This document shows positions 7,902 through 14,081 of a stretch of DNA of 42,378 bases, one piece after another. The stretch is from assembly GCA_934635385.1 (NCBI GenBank), contig CAKTZI010000034.1, forward strand, positions 1 through 42,378, given 5' to 3'. Position 1 is the stretch's first letter. Every line of letters begins with the position of its first letter. The notes beneath the pieces are model-generated. The model was not told where the DNA came from, ran no database searches, and saw only the letters and a list, made by a program, of their open reading frames with translations. The position numbers and the translations under genes were made by a program. This DNA is from an uncultured Kiritimatiellota bacterium (GTDB taxonomy: Bacteria; Verrucomicrobiota; Kiritimatiellia; RFP12; UBA1067).

Positions 7902-8762
7902 ATGGAAAGAATAGACACAGCGCAGGCCCGGGCGGCCGTTCTGACCGAGGCCCTGCCGTACATTCAGGGCTTTCAGGGTTCCGTCGTCCTCGTGAAACTC
8001 GGCGGCTCCGTGATGGAAGTCGAGGCGAACCTCGACTCGATCATGGACGACGTCGCGTTCCTGAACGCCGTCGGCATCAAGGTCGTGATCGTCCACGGCG
8101 GCGGCAAGGCGATCTCGAAGGCGATCAAGGCCTCCGGGCACGAGCCGGCGTTCGTGGGGGGGCAGCGCGTGACGGACGAGGCGACGATGGAGATCGTCCG
8201 CAAGACCCTCAACAACGTCGTGAACCCCGATCTCGTCGCGCGCCTCTGCCGGCGCGGCGCGAACGCGAAGCCGCTGCACGGCAACTGGCTCTTCGGCGCG
8301 AAGCGGATCGTCTCGCCCGACCGGGGCTACGTCGGCGAGGTCGTGCAGGTGACGGCCCGCGCCGTCGTCGAGATGCTCGACGCGCGCATCATCCCCGTCG
8401 TGACCCCGCTCGGCACGGGCGTGGACGACGGCCACCTCTACAATGTCAATGCGGACTTTGCGGCCGCGGCGCTCGCGAAGGCGCTCAGGGTCTGCAAGTT
8501 CGTCCTCGTGTCCGACGTCCCCGGGATCCTCCGCGACCCCGAGGATCCGTCGACCCTTTTCTCTACCTTGCGCCTGGCCGACACGAGCCGGCTCAAGGAG
8601 GCGGGAGTCATCTCGGGAGGGATGCTTCCGAAAATCGAGAGCTGCGAAGATGCGATCCGCGCGGGCGTGAAGAAGGTTCAGCTCGTCGACGGGCGCATGG
8701 CGCACTCGCTGTTGTTGGAAATATTCACGCATGATGGCGTGGGAACGGAGATAATCGAATGA
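7902..8762 (+). CDS. argB: Acetylglutamate kinase
   Basis: This 286-residue enzyme phosphorylates N-acetyl-L-glutamate, the second step of arginine/ornithine synthesis. Family marks include VLVKLGGSVME near residue 30 (phosphate-binding Lys and Gly loop), VIVHGGGKAI, the acetylglutamate-binding region FVGGQRVTDEATMEIV, YNVNADFAA, and GGMLPKIESC near the C-terminus. Length is normal for the family. The reading frame extends upstream to 7767 through the tRNA gene, but the ATG at 7902 is where homology starts and lies just after a promoter. argD overlaps by 4 bp (ATGA), so the pair is translationally coupled. Confidence 0.95.
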   Translation: MERIDTAQARAAVLTEALPYIQGFQGSVVLVKLGGSVMEVEANLDSIMDDVAFLNAVGIKVVIVHGGGKAISKAIKASGHEPAFVGGQRVTDEATMEIVRKTLNNVVNPDLVARLCRRGANAKPLHGNWLFGAKRIVSPDRGYVGEVVQVTARAVVEMLDARIIPVVTPLGTGVDDGHLYNVNADFAAAALAKALRVCKFVLVSDVPGILRDPEDPSTLFSTLRLADTSRLKEAGVISGGMLPKIESCEDAIRAGVKKVQLVDGRMAHSLLLEIFTHDGVGTEIIE

Positions 8763-9961
8763 GCAACGAAAAGTCAATGGAAATCCTCGATCTGTACAGG
8801 GCGAAGGTCATGCCGACCTACGCGCCGTCGGTGGCGGTCGCCTCCGGCAAGGGCATCACCGTGCGCGATGCGGACGGCCGCAGCTACTACGACTTCACGA
8901 GCGGCATCGGCGTGCAGGCCGTCGGCTACGGCAACCGGAAGGTGACGGAGGCGATCCAGACGCAGGCCGCCGCGCTCACGCACTGCTCGAACCTCTTCGT
9001 GAACGCGCCCGAGACGCAGCTCGCGGCGAAGCTCGTCGATCTCTCCGGCCTCGGCGGCAAGGTCTTCTTCTGCAACTCCGGCGCCGAGGCGAACGAGGCG
9101 GCGATCAAGCTCGCCCGCAAGTGGGGCCACGCGAACGGCGGCCGCTACGAGGTCGTCACGTTCCGCCAGGGCTTCCACGGGCGGACGCTCGCGACGGTCG
9201 CGGCGACGGCCCAGGCCTGGTGCCAGGAGGGCTACGACCCGCTGCCCGTCGGCTTCGCCTACGCCGACTACAACGACCTCGACAGCGTCAAGGCCGCGAT
9301 CACCGACAAGACGGTCGCGATCCTGCTGGAGGCCGTGCAGGGCGAGGGCGGCGTCACCCCGGCGACGGACGCGTTCCTGCAGGGCGTCCGCGCGCTCTGC
9401 GACGAGAAGAACCTCATCATGATCGTCGACGAGGTGCAGACCGGCATGGGCCGCACGGGCACGTGGTTCGCATGGCAGGGTTCCGGCGTGAAGCCCGACC
9501 TCTTCACCTGCGCGAAGGCGCTCGGCGGCGGCCTGCCGATGGGCGCGCTCGTCTCGAACGCGAAGTTCGCGGACGTCTTCACCCCGTCGTCCCACGCCTC
9601 GACCTTCGGCGGCAACCCCGTCGCGGCGGCGGCGGCGAACGCGGTCATCTCCGTCATCGAGGAGGACGGCCTGCTCGAGAACGTGGCGAAGGTCGGCGCG
9701 CTCCTCAAGGAGGCGCTGCAGAGCTTCGTCGACAAGTACGACAGGCTGCTGGAGGTGCGCGGCAAGGGCCTCATGCTCGGCCTCGTCGTCGACGGCGACG
9801 CGAAGGCGGTCGTGGACGCGCTCGCGGGCCAGGGCCTTCTCGCGCTCACGGCCGGGCCGCACGTCGTCCGCTTCCTGCCGCCGCTCTGCCTCGGCGAGGA
9901 CGACCTGGAGGACGCGGTCGACATGATCTCCGACGCGCTCGACAACGTCTTCGGCGAATAG
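8759..9961 (+). CDS. argD: Acetylornithine aminotransferase
   Basis: This 400-residue class III PLP-dependent aminotransferase converts N-acetylglutamate semialdehyde to N-acetylornithine using glutamate. Visible marks are FCNSGAEANEAAIKLARKWG, IMIVDEVQTGMGRTG with the PLP-ring Asp, and the PLP Schiff-base Lys253 in CAKALGGGLPMGAL, followed by HASTFGGNPVAAAAA. It overlaps argB by 4 bp and is followed by lpxB after 11 bp. The pairing with argB supports the arginine pathway over other class III aminotransferases. Confidence 0.93.
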   Translation: MSNEKSMEILDLYRAKVMPTYAPSVAVASGKGITVRDADGRSYYDFTSGIGVQAVGYGNRKVTEAIQTQAAALTHCSNLFVNAPETQLAAKLVDLSGLGGKVFFCNSGAEANEAAIKLARKWGHANGGRYEVVTFRQGFHGRTLATVAATAQAWCQEGYDPLPVGFAYADYNDLDSVKAAITDKTVAILLEAVQGEGGVTPATDAFLQGVRALCDEKNLIMIVDEVQTGMGRTGTWFAWQGSGVKPDLFTCAKALGGGLPMGALVSNAKFADVFTPSSHASTFGGNPVAAAAANAVISVIEEDGLLENVAKVGALLKEALQSFVDKYDRLLEVRGKGLMLGLVVDGDAKAVVDALAGQGLLALTAGPHVVRFLPPLCLGEDDLEDAVDMISDALDNVFGE

Positions 9962-9972
9962 GAGGCCGAACC

Positions 9973-11091
9973 TTGGCGCGTACGCTGAAGATCCTGCTGC
10001 TGGCCGGGGAGGAGTCCGGCATGATCTACCGCGAGAAGATCGCGGAGCGGATTCGCCGTCTGCATCCGGACGCGGAGATTCGCGGCTATGGCGACTACGG
10101 GTTCAAGACCGGCGACCTCGCCGTCATGGGCATCGTGCAGGTGCTGAAGAAGCTGCGCTATTTCCTCGGCGTCAAGCGGACGATGGAGCGCGCGATTGAC
10201 GACTGGCGCCCGGATGTCGTCTGCACGGTCGACTATCCGGGCCTCAACCTCAAGCTCGCCGCGTATGCGAAGGCCCGTGGCATACGGGCCGTCCACGTGG
10301 TCTGCCCGCAGGTCTGGGCCTGGCACCAGAGCCGCATTCCGAAAATCGAGCGGTCGCTCGACAAGATCTGCTGCTTCTTCCCGTTCGAGCCGCAGATATT
10401 CCGACCGGGGCTTGGCGTGTTCGTCGGGCATCCGCTGGTGGAGGAAATGGCGGAGGCGGCGAAACGGCCCGTGTCCGACGGTTGCTGGGACTTGCTGCCG
10501 CGCCGCCCGATTCTGGCGGTCCTGCCGGGCAGTCGCCTGGGGGAGATTCGCCACCATCTGCCGAAGCTGCTTCAGGCCATGGAGATCCTGAAGAGGGAGG
10601 TGCCGGGGCTGCGCGTTGTCATTCCGGCGGCGAACGAGAAGGCGCGGCGGGCGATCCTCATGAACTGCGGGCGGATGCCGCCGTTCGAGATCCGGACGGG
10701 TGGCGCGCGCGACCTGCTGCGCCGGGCGGACGCGGCGGTCGTCGCGAGCGGCACGGCGACGCTGGAGGCGGCCCTCGCGAAGTGTCCGACGGTGCTCGTC
10801 TACCACGTCGACCTCCTGTTCGAGATCATCTGCCGCATCTCCCTCAAGGGCGTGAAGCACATCGGGCTCATCAACATCGTCTGCGAGAAGACGGGCCACG
10901 ACTGCCCGATGCCGGAGCTGATTCAGCAGGACTTCACCGTGCCGAAGATGCTCGCGTACCTGCGGCCGTGGCTGAAGGATTCTGCGGCGAACGCCGCCGC
11001 ACGCGAGGCGCTGGCGTCCGCCGACGCGCTGCTGAAGACGGATGGCGATTCCATCGCCAAGATCGTCGACGTCGTGCTGGCGTCTCTCTGA
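9973..11091 (+). CDS. lpxB: Lipid-A-disaccharide synthase
   Basis: This 372-residue GT19 enzyme joins UDP-2,3-diacylglucosamine and lipid X into the disaccharide core of lipid A at the inner face of the inner membrane. Family motifs are LLLAGEESG at the N-terminus, VVCTVDYPGLNLKLA, VCPQVWAWHQSR, the phosphate-binding LPGSRLGEIRHHLP, and VVASGTATLEAALAKCPTVL. The start is the TTG at 9973: TAGGAGG at 9959-9965 is an excellent ribosome-binding site, and no ATG gives the conserved N-terminus. It presumably is cotranscribed with argBD. Its presence implies an outer membrane with lipid A. Confidence 0.92.
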   Translation: MARTLKILLLAGEESGMIYREKIAERIRRLHPDAEIRGYGDYGFKTGDLAVMGIVQVLKKLRYFLGVKRTMERAIDDWRPDVVCTVDYPGLNLKLAAYAKARGIRAVHVVCPQVWAWHQSRIPKIERSLDKICCFFPFEPQIFRPGLGVFVGHPLVEEMAEAAKRPVSDGCWDLLPRRPILAVLPGSRLGEIRHHLPKLLQAMEILKREVPGLRVVIPAANEKARRAILMNCGRMPPFEIRTGGARDLLRRADAAVVASGTATLEAALAKCPTVLVYHVDLLFEIICRISLKGVKHIGLINIVCEKTGHDCPMPELIQQDFTVPKMLAYLRPWLKDSAANAAAREALASADALLKTDGDSIAKIVDVVLASL

Positions 11092-11094
11092 CAT

Positions 11095-11113
11095 CGGCGG
11101 TTCAGTGCCGCCG
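11095..11113 (+). terminator. Possible weak terminator hairpin after lpxB
   Basis: CGGCGG (11095-11100) pairs with CCGCCG (11108-11113) around a 7-nt loop just after the lpxB stop. There is no T run, so it may only be an mRNA 3'-end stabiliser. Confidence 0.35.
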
Positions 11114-11215
11114 CTGTGTGCAATTGCGTCCTTAAATTCATCAGTCCGCGACGTCGAATTTCCCATTTGGCCAAGAAACTCTTGCTGAATTTGCAAAGCA
11201 AAAGGCGGCGGTTTT

Positions 11216-11224
11216 TGGTATAAT
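11216..11224 (+). promoter_or_regulatory. Extended -10 promoter (TGGTATAAT), near-leaderless start
   Basis: TGG-TATAAT ends 10 bp before the ATG at 11235, so the transcript would start about 4 nt upstream of the start codon. Confidence 0.65.
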
Positions 11225-11234
11225 GCTCGCCGTC

Positions 11235-12389
11235 ATGAAAAAACAAGGCACATGTATGCGGTTCGCGGCCGTCCTTTCCGCCCTGCTGGCGGCGGGAGGC
11301 TGCGACTATCTTCGGACGAAACCCTGTCCCTTCCGGCACACGGCGGAGGCGCGCACGGCGGCGTGTCCGGCGGACGCGGACGCGACACTGGCGGCCTTTC
11401 CGCGTCACGCGGACGAGGACGACGATGCGCCGCGCGTCCAGCGGGCGATTGACGCACGGCCGTCGGGAGTCCTCTACCTTCCGGCCGGGCGCTACGAGAT
11501 TGCGCGGACGCTCCTCGTCACGAACATGTGTTCGCTTCGTCTGCACAAGAACGCGGTGCTGACGGCGGTCGAGCCGATGAACTTCGTGCTGAAGGTGAAC
11601 AACGCGCCGACGCAGCGCGCGTATGACCGCCTCGACTTCGGGATGTCCGTCACGGGCGGGCGCATCGACGGCGCGGGGATGGCCTCGTGCATGGCCCTGG
11701 ACGGCTTCTGGCACTACACGCTCCGCGACGTGACGTTCCTGAACGGCAGGGAATACGGCCTGCGCGTGCAGGGCGAGGCTGGCGGCTGCGAGGTGATTGC
11801 CGAGAACCTCTACTTCCTCTGCAAGACGCGGGGACTGGCCGGCAACACTGGGCTCTGCGTGATGGGGAGCGACGGGCACTACACCGACATCGTGGTCGTC
11901 GACTACACGGTCGGCGTCCACATGAAGCGCGGCGGATCGAACCGCTTCACGCGCTGCCACGTCTGGGGCGGGCCGGTTCCGCCGCCGAAGAAGGGCGCGA
12001 TGCCGGAGATGCTGAAGGACTCGGTGAACTTCTGGATCGGCAAGGACGCCGGCTCGACGCTGATGCGCGACTGCTATGCGGACACGGGCATCACGGGCTT
12101 CCTGATCGAGGGCTGGGAGACGCGGCTTCTCGGCTGCTCCTACTTCTGGAACAAGGCGTTCGGCTCCTACGATGCGGTCGCCTTCCGCCAACCCGGCGGG
12201 AGCGTGGTGATCGCCGACGGGCACGTCTGCAAGACGATTCCGAGGCTGAAGGTCTACGCGGGCACGGGCAAGGTCGTGTGGCGCGACATGATCTACAACG
12301 GGCCGGCGATGGACTGGAAGAACGATGCGCGTCCCGGCGAATGCGACTTCTCGGCACACAAGTCCCGATACATCGACCTCGCAAAATAA
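11235..12389 (+). CDS. Lipoprotein with right-handed beta-helix (pectate-lyase-like fold)
   Basis: This 384-residue protein has a signal peptide ending in a lipobox-like LLAAGGC, with Cys23 as the likely lipidated residue. The stretch DDDAPRVQRAIDARPSGVLYLPAGRYEI resembles the start of pectate_lyase_3 / GH28-like helices, where a D..A.Q.AID..P.G.V.LP.G.Y pattern is typical. Repeated short strands follow (GGRIDGAGM, DVTFLNGREYGLRVQ, NLYFLCKT), as expected for a parallel beta-helix. No catalytic triad is obvious, so it may bind or cleave a polysaccharide. The start ATG at 11235 follows a promoter almost directly. The codon use is like the chromosomal background. Confidence 0.65.
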   Translation: MKKQGTCMRFAAVLSALLAAGGCDYLRTKPCPFRHTAEARTAACPADADATLAAFPRHADEDDDAPRVQRAIDARPSGVLYLPAGRYEIARTLLVTNMCSLRLHKNAVLTAVEPMNFVLKVNNAPTQRAYDRLDFGMSVTGGRIDGAGMASCMALDGFWHYTLRDVTFLNGREYGLRVQGEAGGCEVIAENLYFLCKTRGLAGNTGLCVMGSDGHYTDIVVVDYTVGVHMKRGGSNRFTRCHVWGGPVPPPKKGAMPEMLKDSVNFWIGKDAGSTLMRDCYADTGITGFLIEGWETRLLGCSYFWNKAFGSYDAVAFRQPGGSVVIADGHVCKTIPRLKVYAGTGKVVWRDMIYNGPAMDWKNDARPGECDFSAHKSRYIDLAK

Positions 12390-12832
12390 AGCATCCAACC
12401 TATTTGAGCCCCTGCGCGACAGTCGTCCGCATCCCCGGCCCTTCGGCCCGGCAGCTCGCCCGACCGGACGTCGCTGCGCTCCGTCTATGTCGGCCTGCGG
12501 CCTCGATCCGGGTCGCTTCGGGAGTCGCACCTGTCACCACACGTCAGTCAACCAGACGCGGCAAGGCATTCCCCACGGCAGGATGCGCGTCCGCAAGCGA
12601 GAACACCGAGGCGACAGGCGATCCCTTCGCTCCTCCCGTGCGACTGTCGGCTCCTCCGGGCCACGGGCGGCCTGCGCCGCCGCTCCGCGAAGGTCTGCGG
12701 GCTTCAAGGTGACGTAAGGGGCCTGTTGAGGATGTCCTGCGCAAGGGCGAAGGGCCGACGCGCGGCCTCGCCGGACCTCACGAAAGGACACGATTCCGCC
12801 CATTCGCTCGATTTGACGGCGTTTGGCGGAAC
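12390..12832 (+). other. Non-coding stretch with many small GC hairpins
   Basis: No credible gene is present: frames on both strands give Arg/Pro/Ser-rich translations without any family resemblance. The stretch is rich in short stems with TTCG- or TGCG-like loops (for example CCGGCCCTTCGGCCCGG) and contains a distant inverted pair, GACAGTCG near 12418 and CGACTGTC near 12643. It could hold an RNA gene or decayed DNA; I do not recognise it. Confidence 0.4.
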
Positions 12833-12864
12833 GTGGTATAATTCGCGCTGATTTCGTCGGGCGG
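12833..12864 (+). repeat. 32-bp direct repeat, copy 1, containing the PIN operon promoter
   Basis: This copy is identical over 32 bp to 13610-13641. It carries an extended -10 element (TGGTATAAT, 12834-12842 region) followed by TCGCGCTGATTTCGTCGGG. Transcription from about 12848 would give a 55-nt leader to the PIN gene, with a CGTCGG/CCGACG hairpin. Confidence 0.9.
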
Positions 12865-12902
12865 CGCGAGCTGTCCGACGGCTAAAAGCGAAAGGCGTGC
12901 TG

Positions 12903-13409
12903 ATGGCTGAAGAGAAAAAGAAGCTGAAAGTCTATTGCGAGACGTCGTTCTGGAGCTTTCTGAACGGCCGCCCCACGCCTTTGGCGCACATCGCCATCAA
13001 GCAGGCGGCGACGCTGCAGTGGTGGCAGGAGATCGCGCCGAAGTGCGAGATCTACATTTCGCAATATGTAGATGAAGAGGCGAGATTCGGAGATGGCGAG
13101 TTGGCTATTCGTCGGATGAAAAGTCTGGACTCCGCCATTGCCCTGGATGGTAAGGTGCCAGAAGTCCGTGATCTTGCAAAGGCGCTTTTGTCCATGCATG
13201 CAGTCCCGGAGAAAGAGGGAACGGATGCGTCGCATATAGCCACGGCATCAGTCTATGGAATGGACGTTCTTCTGACTTGGAATTGCAGACACATGGCGAA
13301 TCCTGTGACTCTGCCGAAGACGGCTTCGGTCATTTGTTCAGAGGGTTTTCAATGCCCTGTGATTATCACGCCGTCAGAGTTTCTTGAGCGAAAGGAGGAA
13401 TTCCTATGA
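12903..13409 (+). CDS. PIN-domain protein, probable VapC-like toxin
   Basis: This 168-residue protein begins KLKVYCETSFWSFL, which fits the first acidic strand of a PIN domain, and later has EGTDASHIATASVYGMDVLLTWNCRHMAN, matching the central acidic residue and the D..LTWN..H.AN motif of a distinct PIN subgroup. PIN domains are Mg2+-dependent RNases, and VapC toxins cut tRNA or rRNA. The ATG at 12903 lies 7 bp after GAAAGG; a GTG at 12897 is too close to that site. The downstream small gene overlaps by 4 bp (ATGA), the usual coupling in toxin-antitoxin pairs, although here the toxin gene comes first. Base composition is less GC-rich than the core genes. Confidence 0.72.
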   Translation: MAEEKKKLKVYCETSFWSFLNGRPTPLAHIAIKQAATLQWWQEIAPKCEIYISQYVDEEARFGDGELAIRRMKSLDSAIALDGKVPEVRDLAKALLSMHAVPEKEGTDASHIATASVYGMDVLLTWNCRHMANPVTLPKTASVICSEGFQCPVIITPSEFLERKEEFL

Positions 13410-13618
13410 CGAAGAATAGGGATGCGTTGACGGAGTTGGATTTTGATGATCCGATGGAGTGGGTGTATGAGGTGCGCCGTCGAATCTCGGCGAAGTACAA
13501 CCATGACATTAATCGTATCATTGCCGCGTCCATCGAACGCCAGCGTCAAGATGAATTGACAGGCCGCCGTCGCTACGTGCGTCTGCCGATTGCACGACGG
13601 ACACCTATTGTGGTATAA
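13406..13618 (+). CDS. Small partner of the PIN protein, probable antitoxin
   Basis: This 70-residue protein carries the segment DPMEWVYEVRRRISAKYNHDINRI, similar in pattern to small proteins (D.(V/I)...R.IR..IS.....D...I) often encoded next to this PIN subgroup. It overlaps the PIN gene by ATGA. The C-terminus is basic (RRRYVRLPIARR) and runs into the second copy of the 32-bp direct repeat, so its last codons lie within the repeat and may be new. The role as antitoxin is inferred from position and size. Confidence 0.55.
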   Translation: MTKNRDALTELDFDDPMEWVYEVRRRISAKYNHDINRIIAASIERQRQDELTGRRRYVRLPIARRTPIVV

Positions 13619-13641
13619 TTCGCGCTGATTTCGTCGGGCGG
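13610..13641 (+). repeat. 32-bp direct repeat, copy 2, with a second promoter
   Basis: This is a perfect copy of 12833-12864, 777 bp downstream, with TGGTATAAT at 13611-13619. It overlaps the 3' end of the antitoxin gene. Just after it CGGGCG...CGCCCG forms a hairpin, so any RNA started here at about 13626 begins with a stable stem. Confidence 0.9.
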
Positions 13642-13995
13642 GAGGTGCCTCGCCCGGCGCGCGGATCAAACCGCGATGGCTCTTTGAAACGGCTGACGGG
13701 CACCGACGTCAGCCCCCCGGCTGAACGAATTGCAAATTTTAGGTCTGACCTAATTTTGTAAATTCGGACGGCAAAACCTTTACCTGCGGCCGCACATTGG
13801 GCCGAAAGGAGAAGGACTCGCGGAAACCCATCCGAGGTCCGCGAGGCGTACGCGAATCAGCGTATGACGCTTTCTAAGAAATCGCCAATTTCTAATACTA
13901 AAGCGGAATACGATAATCGCGCGACGTGGTTGATCCACGTGGCGTGTTTCATCATTCATGTTTTAGTATGGGCGTTTGGCGATGCCTCTTAGAAG
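13626..13995 (+). ncRNA. Candidate structured RNA or long 5' leader, class unknown
   Basis: The stretch downstream of the second promoter has no convincing gene but many strong stems: CGGGCG/CGCCCG near 13640, GGCTGACG/CGTCAGCC (13691-13714), TTAGGTC/GACCTAA (13739-13753), CTCGCGG/CCGCGAG (13817-13845), CGTACGC/GCGTATG (13847-13866) and a long three-step stem. That stem pairs 13872-13879 with 13987-13994, 13881-13888 with 13976-13983 and 13895-13902 with 13962-13969, each 8 bp perfect, with a symmetric 6x6 internal loop between the last two. Its tip holds ACGTGG-TTGAT-CCACGT (13924-13940). I found no RNase P, tmRNA, SRP or known riboswitch signature. It may be an independent small RNA or the leader of the 14082 gene. 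Confidence 0.5.
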
Positions 13996-14021
13996 ACGTG
14001 GTGATTTGAAATGCGCCACTT

Positions 14022-14070
14022 TCTTTTTCTGCACGAGGGAGGGGCGTATTCTGAAATGTGCAGAAAAGGG
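14022..14070 (+). promoter_or_regulatory. Hairpin covering the ribosome-binding site of the 14082 gene
   Basis: TTTTCTGCAC (14025-14034) pairs perfectly with GTGCAGAAAA (14058-14067). The stem extends by U-G, C-G and U-G pairs through AAAAGGG (14064-14070), the only Shine-Dalgarno-like sequence before the ATG at 14082. In the folded state translation should be low; opening the stem would expose the site. Confidence 0.55.
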
Positions 14071-14081
14071 TTCGAATTAAT

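Noticed and set aside
12325..12803. Possible Arg-rich genes on both strands in the gap after the beta-helix gene
   Set aside because: Translations are Arg/Pro/Ser-rich with no family pattern, no ribosome-binding site and no promoter at a suitable position.
13864..13992. 42-codon reading frame with a hydrophobic segment (TWLIHVACFIIHVLVWAFGD) inside the structured region
   Set aside because: It has no ribosome-binding site, and both ends coincide with the arms of the long dyad structure. The RNA structure explains the sequence constraint better, although a small membrane peptide cannot be excluded.
13626..14081. Structured region as RNase P RNA, tmRNA, SRP RNA or an integron attC site
   Set aside because: The GAGGAAAGUCC and ACAGAA signatures of RNase P, the tmRNA tag frame and tRNA-like ends, the SRP GNRA/GGAAGCAG loop, and the GTTRRRY core of attC are all missing.
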